Positions 41,728-51,217 of a stretch of 64,000 nucleotides of DNA are shown piece by piece. A model generated the notes under the pieces. It saw only the letters and a program-made list of their open reading frames with translations, was not told where the DNA came from and did no database searches. Every line of letters starts with the position of its first letter. Position 1 is the first letter of the stretch. Source of the DNA: Duganella sp. CF402 (GTDB lineage: Bacteria; Pseudomonadota; Gammaproteobacteria; Burkholderiales; Burkholderiaceae_D); assembly GCF_900109645.1 (NCBI RefSeq), contig NZ_FOBG01000001.1, positions 1,860,001 to 1,924,000 of the forward strand. Reading direction: 5' to 3'. A program made the position numbers and the translations under genes.

Positions 41728-43233
41728 ATGGCTACCCAAGTGCTCATCGTCGGTGCCGGTCCTACCGGTTTGGTGCTCGCTATTGCGCTGGCGAGACGGG
41801 GCGTCGCTGTCCGCATCATCGATAAAAACAGCGGGCCGGGCCTGGCCTCCCGCGCGATGGCGGTCCACGCCCGCACGCTGGAATTCTATCGCCAGCTGGG
41901 GTTCGCCGAAGTGGTGGTCAATCAAGGCATCAAGATAGAAGCCATCCACCTGCGCGAACATGGCGCCGATATCGTCGAGCTGCCGCTCAAGGATATCGGC
42001 GCCGGCCTCAGTCCCTATCCTTTCGTGCTGGCCTACCCGCAGGACGACCACGAACGTTTCCTCGTCGCGCAACTCGCCGCCGAAGGCGTGCAGGTGGAAT
42101 GGGACACCGAGCTCGAATCATTCACGCAGGATGAATGGGGCGTGCGCGCCGTGCTGCTGAAGGACGGCGAGCGCCACGCCTGCAGCAGCGCGTACCTGTG
42201 CGGCTGCGACGGCGCCCGCAGCCGGGTGCGCGAATCGCTGCGGCTCGATTTCAGCGGCGGCACCTACCAGCACCTGTACTACGTGGCCGACGTGCAGACC
42301 GCCGGCCCGCCCAACCACGATCTGGTCGCCCACCTGGCCGCCAACACTTTTGCGCTGATGCTGCCGGTGCGCTCGCGCGGCATGCAGCGTCTGATCGGCA
42401 TCCTGCCGGACGACGCCCCGCCCGAGCCGGACTTCGAAGCGGTGCGCCCTATGCTTGAGCCGCTGTTCGGCATCCGCGTCGAGCAGGTCAACTGGTTCTC
42501 GACCTACCGCGTGCACCACCGCGTGGCCGCGCACTTCCGCGCCGGCCGCTGCTTCCTGTCCGGCGACGCCGCCCACATCCACAGCCCGGCCGGCGGCCAG
42601 GGCATGAATACCGGCATCGGCGACGCCGTCAACCTGGCCTGGAAGCTGGCCCACGTGCTGCAAGGCCGCGCCCACGCCGCGCTGCTCGACACCTACGAGG
42701 CCGAGCGCATCGTCTTCGCCCGCAAGCTGGTCGCCACCACCGACCGCGCATTCCAGCTGATCGTCTCGCAAGGCACCGGCGGACAGCTGTTGCGCCACTG
42801 GCTGCTGCCGCACATAGCGCCGGTACTGAGCGGCTTTGCGGCGGCGCGCCGCACGCTGTTCAAGACCGTGTCGCAAGTGCTGATCCATTATCCCGACAGC
42901 CCGCTCAGCGGCGGCCGCGCCGGCGAGGTTATCGGCGGCGACCGGCTGCCGTGGCTCCCGTCCGATAATTTCAGCGCCCTGCAATCGCTGGACTGGCAGT
43001 TGCATGTCTACGGCCGCACCGATCCCGTGCTGGCCGCCGCCGCCCAAGCCCTGCGCCTGCCCTTGCATGCCTGGCCGTGGAGCGAGGACGCCGCCCGCGC
43101 CGGCCTGCTGGAGGATGCCGCCTACCTGGTTCGCCCCGACATGCACGTGGCGCTGGCCCTGCCCCGGCAGGAAGCCGACGTGCTGCAGGAGCTGGCCGCG
43201 CGCTTCGCATTACGGTTCAGCAGGGATAGCTAA
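41728..43233 (+). CDS. FAD-dependent aromatic monooxygenase-like protein
   Basis: This 501-residue flavoprotein belongs to the PheA/TfdB-type hydroxylases. The FAD loop VGAGPTGLVLAIALARRG lies at the N-terminus, the NAD(P)H/FAD motif CGCDGARSRVRESL is in the middle, and FLSGDAAHIHSPAGGQGMN binds the flavin ribityl. A thioredoxin-like C-terminal part completes the fold (from about 400). It would hydroxylate a phenolic or polyketide-like substrate with NAD(P)H and O2; the substrate is unknown. It is a single gene divergent from the beta-lactamase operon. Confidence 0.9.
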   Translation: MATQVLIVGAGPTGLVLAIALARRGVAVRIIDKNSGPGLASRAMAVHARTLEFYRQLGFAEVVVNQGIKIEAIHLREHGADIVELPLKDIGAGLSPYPFVLAYPQDDHERFLVAQLAAEGVQVEWDTELESFTQDEWGVRAVLLKDGERHACSSAYLCGCDGARSRVRESLRLDFSGGTYQHLYYVADVQTAGPPNHDLVAHLAANTFALMLPVRSRGMQRLIGILPDDAPPEPDFEAVRPMLEPLFGIRVEQVNWFSTYRVHHRVAAHFRAGRCFLSGDAAHIHSPAGGQGMNTGIGDAVNLAWKLAHVLQGRAHAALLDTYEAERIVFARKLVATTDRAFQLIVSQGTGGQLLRHWLLPHIAPVLSGFAAARRTLFKTVSQVLIHYPDSPLSGGRAGEVIGGDRLPWLPSDNFSALQSLDWQLHVYGRTDPVLAAAAQALRLPLHAWPWSEDAARAGLLEDAAYLVRPDMHVALALPRQEADVLQELAARFALRFSRDS

Positions 43234-43301
43234 ATGCCATTGACATCCCGGCGGCGGACGAGCTAAGGTCATCGTCCCGCTGTTTCCACTCGAAGGATGC
43301 C

Positions 43302-45155
43302 ATGACTTATTCCCGCCGCGAGTTCCTGCTGGCCGCACTTTCCGCTTCCGCCGTTCCGAGCCTGTCCTGGGCCGGCACCGACGCCGGCTCCGCCGATGCC
43401 AATTTCAGCCAGCTGCTGGCCGACATCGCGGAAGAAGTCCTGCGCCTGTCACCAACCAGCGCCACCGGCCTTGGTCTCGACAAGGGCGCGCGTGCCGGAC
43501 TGAAAGCGCAGCTGGAAGACCTGTCGCCGGCCGGCGACGCCGCCTGGGCTGCCGAAGTCAAAGCTATCGCCGCGCGCCTGCGCGCCATCGACCGCAAGGC
43601 CCTGAGCGCGGACGCGCAAACCCGCTACGACAGCGTCGCCTACGCGGCCGAATCGGGCCTCGCCGGCCTGCGCTTCCCGTTCGGCGGCGCGGCCAGCGGC
43701 TTCAATGGCGGCACCGCGCCCTTCCCTGTCACTCAGCAGGACGGCACGCTGACCCGCGTCCCGGAATTCCTCGATTCGCAGCACAGCATCGCCGACGCCG
43801 CCGACGCCGAGGCTTATCTCGAACGCCTGGCCGGCATGGCCAGAATGCTGGACCAGGAAACCGCGCGCATCGCCGAGCAAGCCGCCAAGGGCATCATGCC
43901 GCCGGACTTCATCTGCCGTACCGCGCTGGCCCAACTGCAGGACTTCCGCAAGACCGCCGCCGCCGGGCAAAAGCTGGTGACCTCGATCGCCGAGCGCACG
44001 CAAAAACAAAACATCGCCGGCGACTGGCAGGCGCGCGCCCTGAAACTGGTGGAAGGTTCGATCTACCCGGCGCTGGAACGCCAGATCGACACCTTCGCCA
44101 AGGCCTCGGCCAAGGCCACCAGCGTGGCCGGCGTACACCGCCTGCCGGACGGCGCGGCCTACTACGAGTGGGCGCTGCGGCTCGGCACCTCGACCACCCG
44201 CAGCGCCAAAGAGATTCACGCCATCGGACTGGAACAGAACAAGCAACTGCAAGCGCGCATCGACGCCATCCTGAAAAGGCAAGGCATCACCCAAGGCAGC
44301 GTGGGCCAGCGCCTGCTGGCGCTGTCGAAGGACCCGCAGCGCTTCTACGCCGACAATGACCAGGGCCGCGAACAGCTGATCGCCTACTGCAATGAGCGCG
44401 TACTGGCGGTACGCAAGCTGATGCCGCAGATTTCGCACCTCGACATGAAAGTGCCGCTGCAGATCAAGCGCGTGCCGCTCGATATCGAAGCCGGCGCGCC
44501 GCTCGGCTATATGAACTTCGCCTCGCTCGACGGCTCGCGCCCGGCGATCTACTACATCAACCTGAAATCGACCACGCTGTGGCCGAAATCGGAAATCGCC
44601 ACCTTGACCGCGCACGAAGGCCTGCCGGGCCACGCCTGGCAAGGCGCCTATCTGGCCGAGCATCACGAGCAGCTGCCGCTGATCTCCTCGCTGATCGGCT
44701 TCAACGCCTTCATCGAAGGCTGGGCGCTGTATGCGGAACAGCTGTGCGATGAATTCGGCCTGTACGCCAACGATCCGTTCAGCCAGATCGGCTATCTGCA
44801 AGCGCAGCAATTCCGCGCCTGCCGTCTGGTGGTGGACACCGGCATGCACGCCATGAAATGGACGCGCGAGCAGGCGATCCGCTTCCTGGTCGAGAACACA
44901 GGCCGTGGCCAGCAAGCCATGACCAGCGAAATCGACCGCTACACCGTGTCGCCGGGCCAGGCCTGCGGCTACAAGATGGGCCACAACGAAATCCTGCGCC
45001 AGCGCGAACGCGCCAAGGCGGCGCTGGGCGCGAAGTTCGACCTGGCCGGCTTCAACGACGCGCTGGTGACCAGCACCGGCGTGCCGCTGACCGTACTGCC
45101 GAGTGTCATCGACCGCTATATTGCATCGCAGCGCGCGAAACAACAGAAAGCATAA
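43302..45155 (+). CDS. DUF885 family metal-dependent hydrolase, Tat-exported
   Basis: This 617-residue protein has a twin-arginine signal (SRREFLLAALSASAVPSLSWA). The long all-helical DUF885 domain carries LTAHEGLPGHAWQ (His438, Glu439, His444), an HExxxxH-type metal site, and GWALYAEQL downstream, a gluzincin-like second region. Family members resemble carboxypeptidases or aminopeptidases, but few are characterised. It acts outside the cytoplasm. The next gene, a DadA-like dehydrogenase, follows after 39 bases, so a link to peptide or D-amino-acid turnover is possible but not proven. Confidence 0.85.
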   Translation: MTYSRREFLLAALSASAVPSLSWAGTDAGSADANFSQLLADIAEEVLRLSPTSATGLGLDKGARAGLKAQLEDLSPAGDAAWAAEVKAIAARLRAIDRKALSADAQTRYDSVAYAAESGLAGLRFPFGGAASGFNGGTAPFPVTQQDGTLTRVPEFLDSQHSIADAADAEAYLERLAGMARMLDQETARIAEQAAKGIMPPDFICRTALAQLQDFRKTAAAGQKLVTSIAERTQKQNIAGDWQARALKLVEGSIYPALERQIDTFAKASAKATSVAGVHRLPDGAAYYEWALRLGTSTTRSAKEIHAIGLEQNKQLQARIDAILKRQGITQGSVGQRLLALSKDPQRFYADNDQGREQLIAYCNERVLAVRKLMPQISHLDMKVPLQIKRVPLDIEAGAPLGYMNFASLDGSRPAIYYINLKSTTLWPKSEIATLTAHEGLPGHAWQGAYLAEHHEQLPLISSLIGFNAFIEGWALYAEQLCDEFGLYANDPFSQIGYLQAQQFRACRLVVDTGMHAMKWTREQAIRFLVENTGRGQQAMTSEIDRYTVSPGQACGYKMGHNEILRQRERAKAALGAKFDLAGFNDALVTSTGVPLTVLPSVIDRYIASQRAKQQKA

Positions 45156-45194
45156 AATCTGTTCCGGCGCCGATGGTTTTCTTGTAACATTGCT

Positions 45195-46463
45195 ATGCAA
45201 ATCATGAAAACCATCGCCATCATCGGCGGCGGCGTCACCGGAGTGACCACCGCCTACGCCCTCGCCAAGCGCGGCTTCGCCGTCACCCTGCTGGAACGCC
45301 ACCGCTACGTGGCGATGGAGACCTCGTATGCCAACGGCGGCCAGCTGTCGGCCTCCCATGCGGAAGTGTGGAACCACCGCGCCACCATCGCCAAGGCCCT
45401 GCAGTGGATGCTGCGCAGCGACGCGCCGCTGCTGGTGCACCTGCACCCGACCTGGCACAAGCTGTCCTGGTTCGCCGAATTCATCGGCGCCATGCCGCAC
45501 TATCACGACAACACCATCGCCCTCGCCCGCATGGCCGTCGCCGCGCGCGAGCACCTGTTCCAGTGGGCCGCCGATGAGGGCATCGCATTTGACCTGAAGC
45601 GGCAAGGCATCCTGCACCTGCACCGCGACCGCGCAGAGTTCGAGCATGCGGTGGCGGTCAGCAAGCTGCTGGAACGCGGCGGCGTGCCGCGCCGCGCCGT
45701 CACGCCGGAAGAGATGCGCGCGATTGAACCGGCGCTGCAAGGCCAGTACTACGCCGGCCACTACACCGAAAGCGACAGCAGCGGCGACATCCACAAATTC
45801 ACCACCGCCCTGGCGCAGGCCGCGCAGCGACTGGGCGCGCAGCTGCGCTTCAACCAGCAGGTGGTGCAGCTGGGCGTGAGCGATGACGGCGTCGGCGTCA
45901 CCGTGCTGCAAGGCGACAGCGCCGACACCACCGATTACGACGCAGTGGTGATCTGCGCCGGCGCCGCCAGCCGCGCACTGGCCGCGCAAGTAGGCGACGA
46001 CGTCAACGTTTACCCGGTCAAAGGCTACTCGGTCACCGTGCAGTTGGACGATGCGGCCAGCCGTGCCGCAGCCCCGCAAATCAGCCTGGTCGACGATACC
46101 GCAAAGCTGGTCAGCAGCCGCCTGGGCGAAGACCGCCTGCGCGTGGCCGGCACCGCCGAGTTCCACGGCTTTAACCGCGACATCCGCGCCGACCGCATCG
46201 CGCCGCTGACCGACTGGGTGCAACACAACTTCCCCGGCGTCAGCACACGCAACATCACGCCGTGGGCCGGCCTGCGGCCGATGATGCCGGACCTGATGCC
46301 GCGCGTCGGTCCCGGCAAGGCGCCGGGCGTGTTTTACAACACCGGCCACGGCCATCTGGGCTGGACCCTGTGCGCGGCCACCGCCGACATGGTCGCCGCC
46401 AGCATCGCCGCAGCACGCGATTCTGTGTCGCAGCGCACGGCAGGCCCCTTGAAATTGGCATAA
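45195..46463 (+). CDS. dadA: D-amino acid dehydrogenase-like FAD oxidoreductase
   Basis: This 422-residue protein has the DAO fold: the Rossmann FAD loop IIGGGVTGVTTAYALAKRG near the N-terminus, the ETSYANGGQLSASHAEVWN segment characteristic of DadA, and TGHGHLGWTLCAATADMVA at the C-terminus. DadA deaminates D-amino acids at the inner face of the membrane, passing electrons to quinones. Translation may start at either of two nearby ATGs (45195 or 45204). No alanine racemase (dadX) is adjacent. Confidence 0.88.
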   Translation: MQIMKTIAIIGGGVTGVTTAYALAKRGFAVTLLERHRYVAMETSYANGGQLSASHAEVWNHRATIAKALQWMLRSDAPLLVHLHPTWHKLSWFAEFIGAMPHYHDNTIALARMAVAAREHLFQWAADEGIAFDLKRQGILHLHRDRAEFEHAVAVSKLLERGGVPRRAVTPEEMRAIEPALQGQYYAGHYTESDSSGDIHKFTTALAQAAQRLGAQLRFNQQVVQLGVSDDGVGVTVLQGDSADTTDYDAVVICAGAASRALAAQVGDDVNVYPVKGYSVTVQLDDAASRAAAPQISLVDDTAKLVSSRLGEDRLRVAGTAEFHGFNRDIRADRIAPLTDWVQHNFPGVSTRNITPWAGLRPMMPDLMPRVGPGKAPGVFYNTGHGHLGWTLCAATADMVAASIAAARDSVSQRTAGPLKLA

Positions 46464-46505
46464 ACTGGCTTCATCTTAGGCCTGTCTTCAACAGGAGGTA
46501 ATCAA

Positions 46506-47453
46506 ATGACGGCGAAATCTATTGCACGTATCACCATGCTGGCCGGCGCACTTGCGTTCGCGGCCCCTGTATTTGCCGCCGAGCCCACGATTCACGACGT
46601 GTATGTGGCCGCCGAAGCGGGCAAGTACGCCGAAGCGCAAGCGATGATGGATCAGGTGCTGAAAGCGCACCCCAACAGCGCCACCGCCTATTTTGTCGAA
46701 GCCGAACTGCAGGCCAAGCAAGGCCAGTTCGTTGCTGCGCAAGCCTCGCTGGCGAAAGCCGAGCAGCTCTCGCCCGGCCTGCCGAAGGTGAAGCCGGAAG
46801 CCCTCGCCAAGCTGAAAACCCTGCTGGCGGAAGGCCAGAAGACCAATTACGCGCAGCAGCCCGCGCGCCACGCCAATAACGGCGGCGGCAGCAATTACGG
46901 CAACGGCGGCAACGCCAACCCAGTGCCAAGCAGCGGCATTTCGTTCAGCGGCATCCTGATTATCGGTCTGGGCCTGGCCGGCTTTATCTGGTTGGCGACC
47001 CGCTTCATGCAGCGCCGCCAGCAGCAACAGGCCAACGATGGCTTCAGCCCGACCGGTTACAACCCGGGTGCGGCGCCGGGCTATCCTCCGGGCGGCGGCT
47101 ATCCGCAGCAAGGCTATGGCCAACCGGGCTACGGTCAGCCGGGCTATCCGCAGCCTGCGCAACCGGGCATGGGCTCGCGCATCATGGGCGGCCTGGCGAC
47201 CGGCGCGGCGGTGGGTGCGGGCATCGTCGCCGGTGAAGCGATTGCGCGCCAGTTCACCGGCAACCACGATTCCAACTCGGGCAATCACGACCAGCCGCGC
47301 AACGATATCGTCTACGACGATCCATCCTCGCGCGATGAGCTGCTGCGCCGCGACGACATGGGCGGCAACGACTTCGGCACCAGCGGCGGCTGGGACGATG
47401 GCGGCGGCAGTGGCGGCGGCGATAGCGGCGGCGGTGGCGGCGACTGGGACTGA
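46506..47453 (+). CDS. TPR-containing single-pass membrane protein with glycine-rich tail
   Basis: This 315-residue protein has a signal peptide (ITMLAGALAFAAPVFA). Residues about 28-110 contain two TPR-like helix pairs (AGKYAEAQAMMDQVLKAHPN, KQGQFVAAQASLAKAEQLSP). One transmembrane helix (about 145-167) follows. The other side carries GYGQPGY repeats, a second hydrophobic Gly/Ala stretch (SRIMGGLATGAAVGAGIVAG) and a Gly/Asp-rich tail. The ribosome site AGGAGG is strong. The repeat-rich tail suggests a scaffold; no enzyme motif is visible and the function is unknown. Confidence 0.82.
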   Translation: MTAKSIARITMLAGALAFAAPVFAAEPTIHDVYVAAEAGKYAEAQAMMDQVLKAHPNSATAYFVEAELQAKQGQFVAAQASLAKAEQLSPGLPKVKPEALAKLKTLLAEGQKTNYAQQPARHANNGGGSNYGNGGNANPVPSSGISFSGILIIGLGLAGFIWLATRFMQRRQQQQANDGFSPTGYNPGAAPGYPPGGGYPQQGYGQPGYGQPGYPQPAQPGMGSRIMGGLATGAAVGAGIVAGEAIARQFTGNHDSNSGNHDQPRNDIVYDDPSSRDELLRRDDMGGNDFGTSGGWDDGGGSGGGDSGGGGGDWD

Positions 47454-47477
47454 TCCGCGCCACGCGCTAGTTTCACC

Positions 47478-48449
47478 TCACGGGGCGCGGCGCTCGCCCG
47501 CCCCGGCAGCCTCCATCGCAAGGTCCCAATACGTGGGACTGCCGAAGTACTCCTTCAAATGACGTATCAACAGCTGCGCCTTGCCCTGATTCGAGCGGCC
47601 CGGCATATGCACCGCATGGATCGCCGGCTCGTTCGGATCGCGCCGCGTGGTTGGCGTATCGCGTTCCACCGGCAGCATCGGAAACACCGGCACCAGCTGG
47701 CCGGAGACAATGGCGTCGCTGGCCAGCCAGTTCGCCAGATGCACGATCCCCGCGCCGCTGATGGCCGCGTGCAGCAGCGAATCGGTATCGTCGCACCGCA
47801 AGCGGCCCTTGACCGGCAAGGGCTGGTAGCCGTTCACTCCCTCGAAGCGCCACCAGCCGCGCGGCGGCACGCGGCCGTTCACCGTCAGGCATTCATGATT
47901 GAGCAGGTCTTGCGGCGTGGCTGGCCAGCCGTAGCGCTCCAGATAGGCCGGGCTGGCGCTGACCACGCGGTTCATGCCGGCCAGCCGCGTCGCCACCAGA
48001 TCGCTGGCCGGCAGCACGCCGGCGCGCACCGCCACATCGACGCGGCGCGCCGACAGGTCCACCACGTCGTCGCTCACATGCAGATCCACCTCGATCTTTG
48101 GATGGCGCTGCAAAAACGAGGCCACGGCCGGCGCCACGTGCAAGCGGCCGAAGGCGGCCGGCGCGGTCACCGTCAGCAGGCCGCGCGGTTCGCTGTCCAG
48201 CTCCTGCACCGCGCTGCGGCCATCCGCCAGCTCGGCCAGGATATTACGGGCGCGCGGCAAAAAACGCTCGCCCGCATCGGTCAGAATCACCTGCCGCGAA
48301 CTGCGCAGCAGCAGGCGCGCGCCCAGTTCCTGTTCCAGCGCATCGATCTTGCGCGACACCGAGGACACCGCTATTTCCAATTGCACCGCCGCGCGCGACA
48401 AGCTGCTGAGTTCCACCACTGTAACGAAGCATTCCAAAGCATCAATCAT
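47478..48449 (-). CDS. LysR-type transcriptional regulator
   Basis: This is a 323-residue LysR protein. The winged helix includes ELSSLSRAAVQLEIAVSSVS then RKIDALEQELGARLL, followed by an effector domain (GLLTVTAPAAFGRLHVAP to the C-terminus), as in the AaeR/DsdC-like clade. ATGs at 48452 and 48449 are both possible; the second is better spaced from GGAG. It is transcribed away from the metallo-beta-lactamase-fold gene across a 123-base gap, the usual arrangement of a LysR regulator and its target. Confidence 0.88.
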   Translation of the reverse strand: MIDALECFVTVVELSSLSRAAVQLEIAVSSVSRKIDALEQELGARLLLRSSRQVILTDAGERFLPRARNILAELADGRSAVQELDSEPRGLLTVTAPAAFGRLHVAPAVASFLQRHPKIEVDLHVSDDVVDLSARRVDVAVRAGVLPASDLVATRLAGMNRVVSASPAYLERYGWPATPQDLLNHECLTVNGRVPPRGWWRFEGVNGYQPLPVKGRLRCDDTDSLLHAAISGAGIVHLANWLASDAIVSGQLVPVFPMLPVERDTPTTRRDPNEPAIHAVHMPGRSNQGKAQLLIRHLKEYFGSPTYWDLAMEAAGAGERRAP

Positions 48450-48572
48450 CATTTCTCCATCGCCAGACAACTTTGCAGATTCCGCAAAGCGCTTTTCCTC
48501 GTTTGCGTATTGTGCCATTTATTGCAAAGCAGCATACTGCTGCTTATCGACAAATTGTTAAGGAAGATCGCA

Positions 48573-49508
48573 ATGAAATTCACACCGCTGCTGGCCGCAC
48601 TGGCCATCTCCGCTCCCGCCTTTGCCGCCGCGCCGCTGGCCGGCACCAACGCTCCCGGCTTCCATCGCATCATGCTGGGCGACTTTGAAATCACCGCCAT
48701 CAGCGACGGCACCGTGGACCTGCCGGTCGACAAACTGCTGCACCAGCCGGCCGCCGCCACCACCAAGGCGCTGGCCCGCAACTTCCAGAGCGTGCCGACC
48801 GAGACCTCGGTCAACGGCTTCCTGGTCAACACCGGCAGCAAGCTGATTCTGATCGACACCGGCGCCGGCGGCCTGTTCGGCCCTACCCTCGGCAAGCTGG
48901 CGGCCAACCTGAAGGCCGCCGGTTATCAGCCGGAGCAGGTCGACGAAATCTACCTGACCCACTTGCACCCGGACCACGTGGGCGGCCTGGCTGCCAACAG
49001 CCAGTCGGTATTCCCCAACGCGGTGGTGCGCGCCGACCAGCGCGATACCGATTTCTGGCTGAGCCAAGCCAACCAGGATAAAGCGCCGGCCGACAGCAAG
49101 GGCTTCTTCCAGGGTGCGGTGGCCTCGCTGTCGCCGTACGCGGCGACCCAGCACCTGAAGCCATTCAGCGGCGACACCGAACTGGCGCCGGGCGTGCGCG
49201 CCACCTCGACCTACGGCCACACGCCGGGTCACACCATCTATACGGTGGAGAGCAAGGGCAAGAAGCTGGTGCTGCTGGGTGACCTGATCCACGTCGGCGC
49301 GGTGCAGTTCGACCATCCGGAAGTGACCATCGGCTTTGACAGCGACGCCAAGGCGGCGGCAGCGGCGCGCGCCAAGGTGTTCCAGGCAGTGGCCAAAGAC
49401 GGCGCCCTGGTCGGCGTGTCGCACCTGTCCTTCCCTGGCCTGGGCCACTTGCGCAGCAACGGCAAGGGCTACCAGTGGGTGCCGGTGGCTTACACGCAGT
49501 TACGCTAA
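48573..49508 (+). CDS. Secreted MBL-fold metallohydrolase
   Basis: This 311-residue protein has a signal peptide (TPLLAALAISAPAFAAAP). The metallo-beta-lactamase fold motif is YLTHLHPDHVGG (His130, His132, Asp134, His135), with later ligands in YGHTPGHT, LLGDLIH and a final His in VSHLSFPG. The overall pattern is closer to AHL-lactonase- or methyl-parathion-hydrolase-like periplasmic MBL proteins than to true carbapenemases. The ribosome site AAGGAAG precedes the ATG. It is the likely target of the divergent LysR protein. The substrate is unknown. Confidence 0.87.
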   Translation: MKFTPLLAALAISAPAFAAAPLAGTNAPGFHRIMLGDFEITAISDGTVDLPVDKLLHQPAAATTKALARNFQSVPTETSVNGFLVNTGSKLILIDTGAGGLFGPTLGKLAANLKAAGYQPEQVDEIYLTHLHPDHVGGLAANSQSVFPNAVVRADQRDTDFWLSQANQDKAPADSKGFFQGAVASLSPYAATQHLKPFSGDTELAPGVRATSTYGHTPGHTIYTVESKGKKLVLLGDLIHVGAVQFDHPEVTIGFDSDAKAAAAARAKVFQAVAKDGALVGVSHLSFPGLGHLRSNGKGYQWVPVAYTQLR

Positions 49509-49519
49509 GTTGCGTTGAT

Positions 49520-50143
49520 ATGGACGACACCATCTCAGTCCTGGTCGTCGACGACCACCCGCTGCTGCGCGCTGGTCTCGGCGAAGCCATCTCCGCGCAG
49601 CCCGACATGCGCGTGGTCGGCGAAGCCTGCAACGGCCATGAAGCCGTGGAGGCCTGGCAGCGGCTGCGGCCCGACGTCACCATCATGGACATCGCCATGC
49701 CAGTGATGGACGGCGTCGCCGCGCTGCAGGAGATCCGGCGCGAGCATAACAACGCCCGCGTCGTGATGCTGACCACTTACAAGGGCGACGCGCAGATCCT
49801 GCGCGCCGTACAAGGCGGCGCCGCCGGCTTCCTGTTGAAGAGTACTTTGCGCAAGGACTTGCTGGATACGGTGCGCGGCGTGCACATGGGGCAGCGCCGC
49901 ATTCCGCCGGAGATCGCGATGGAACTGGCCCAGCACATGGGCCAGGGTCCGTTAAGCTCGCGCGAAATGGAAGTGTTGCACTACGCGGCGAGCGGCAATT
50001 CGAATCGCCGCATCGCCGAGCGCCTGTCGATTTCCGAGGAAACCGTGAAGGCGCATATGAAGAACGTGCTGGCCAAACTGGCCGCGAACGATCGCACTCA
50101 CGCGGTGACGATCGCCCTGAAACGCGGGATTATTACAATCTAA
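49520..50143 (+). CDS. NarL/LuxR-type response regulator
   Basis: This 207-residue two-domain regulator has a receiver with VDDHP, phospho-acceptor Asp57 in TIMDIAMPVMDG and Lys in FLLKS, followed by a LuxR helix-turn-helix (LSSREMEVLHYAASGNSNRR, ISEETVKAHMKNVLAKL). It begins 11 bases after the MBL-fold gene and its stop overlaps the convergent YoaK gene. No kinase gene is adjacent. Its sequence closely parallels the regulator at 56570-57217 (both have SxISEETVKxHMKxxLAKL and NDRTHAVT-like ends), so the beta-propeller kinase at 53548 may serve both. Confidence 0.92.
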   Translation: MDDTISVLVVDDHPLLRAGLGEAISAQPDMRVVGEACNGHEAVEAWQRLRPDVTIMDIAMPVMDGVAALQEIRREHNNARVVMLTTYKGDAQILRAVQGGAAGFLLKSTLRKDLLDTVRGVHMGQRRIPPEIAMELAQHMGQGPLSSREMEVLHYAASGNSNRRIAERLSISEETVKAHMKNVLAKLAANDRTHAVTIALKRGIITI

Positions 50144-50796
50144 TCCTTCGCTGCCGCCGCGAGCCACACCAGGATCGCGCAGGGCAGCAGCAGGCCGTGG
50201 AAACCGGCCAGCACAAACGCCACACCGCCGCTCATGCAGCCGGCGGTGAAAGCCAGCACCGGCCACGTCAGTTTCTTGCAGCGGCCGATCGCTTCCGCGT
50301 CGCCGCGCAGCGAGTCCACCAGCTCGATCACCAGCGTGGTCACATTCCCCGTCATCACCGTCGTCGCTGCGGCCTTGCCCAGCAATAGCTTGCCGTAGGC
50401 GTTTTGCACCGCCATCGCGCCGGCGCACAGGGCGCCGGTCAGCAGCGTCAGTGGCGCCGAGGCTTCGATCACGGGTGCGGCCTGCCACGCGCAGAGCACC
50501 GTCGCCAGCATCGTGAACAGCTGGAACAGGAAGCTGTTGCGCAGCGACTTCGCGCCGCTGCGATCCCAGTGCAGTATCGCCAGCCGCGCCAGCGCCACGA
50601 ACAGGATAAACACCGGGAACACCATCAGCTTGATGGCGATGGTTTGCGAGGGTTCGATCAGCGCGCGGCCAATCAGCACGAAGTTGCCGGTCACGTGGGC
50701 CGTGAACAGGCCGAATAGCCCGACGAAGCCCAGCGTGTCGACGTAGCCGGCCAAAAAGCCCAGCGCCACGCCTAGTTTGATATCACTACGTTCCAT
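50140..50796 (-). CDS. YoaK family (DUF1275) membrane protein
   Basis: A 218-residue protein with about six membrane helices and the family motifs LGFLAGYVDTLGFVGLFGLF, TAHVTGNFVLIG and TVMTGNVTTLVIEL. YoaK/DUF1275 proteins are small integral membrane proteins of unknown function. It overlaps the preceding DoxX gene by 11 bases and is the last of four coupled genes (XapX, amidohydrolase, DoxX, YoaK). Confidence 0.9.
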   Translation of the reverse strand: MERSDIKLGVALGFLAGYVDTLGFVGLFGLFTAHVTGNFVLIGRALIEPSQTIAIKLMVFPVFILFVALARLAILHWDRSGAKSLRNSFLFQLFTMLATVLCAWQAAPVIEASAPLTLLTGALCAGAMAVQNAYGKLLLGKAAATTVMTGNVTTLVIELVDSLRGDAEAIGRCKKLTWPVLAFTAGCMSGGVAFVLAGFHGLLLPCAILVWLAAAAKD

Positions 50797-51217
50797 TACT
50801 ACCTTTCTGTAAATCCAGCCAGGCCACCAGCAGGAAGGCGCCGGTCAGGCCGAGGTGTTCGAAGAAGCTGTTGGCCGCCATGAAGCGATCATGGCCGCCC
50901 ATCTCCCAGAAGCGGTTGGCCACAAAGGTCGCCATCAGCGTGAACACGCCGAGGAAGCCCGCGCCCAGCCAGCGATAGTAGCCGGTCAGGATGGCCAGCG
51001 AGGCGCCCAGTTCCAGCGCAATCACCAGCGCAGCCAAAGGCGCCGCCGGCGACAGGCCGAAATGCTGCATCTCGCCGACCGCCGCATCGAAGTCGAGCAG
51101 CTTGTTGATGCCGCCCTGCAGATACGCAGCGCACAGCAGCAACAGGCATACCCAGTGTATCCACGGCGCGCGTTCGGCCAGCGAACGCGCGGAGGTTGCA
51201 ATCGACGGCGCCCGCAT
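50786..51217 (-). CDS. DoxX family membrane protein
   Basis: This 143-residue protein has four predicted membrane helices. The pattern includes YLQGGINKLLDFDAAVGEMQ, ALELGASLAILTGYYRWLGA and a final AFLLVAWLDL, as in DoxX/SURF4-like quinone-associated proteins. The ATG at 51217 overlaps the amidohydrolase stop (TGATG), so a longer upstream frame is rejected. It is co-translated with both neighbours. The function of isolated DoxX proteins varies and cannot be assigned here. Confidence 0.85.
   Translation of the reverse strand: MRAPSIATSARSLAERAPWIHWVCLLLLCAAYLQGGINKLLDFDAAVGEMQHFGLSPAAPLAALVIALELGASLAILTGYYRWLGAGFLGVFTLMATFVANRFWEMGGHDRFMAANSFFEHLGLTGAFLLVAWLDLQKGSNGT

Noticed and set aside
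43449-46355. Long open frame antisense to the DUF885 and DadA-like genes
   Set aside because: It spans two genes and their intergenic region with no motif; the sense proteins have complete catalytic signatures.
46475-46492. Small hairpin CCTGT-CTTCA-ACAGG before the TPR gene as a riboswitch or thermometer
   Set aside because: The stem is only five base pairs and leaves most of the AGGAGG ribosome site exposed.
48573-49508. Calling the MBL-fold protein a carbapenem-hydrolysing class B beta-lactamase
   Set aside because: The HLHPDH motif is shared by the whole fold, and the overall pattern is closer to lactonase- or organophosphatase-like MBL proteins.
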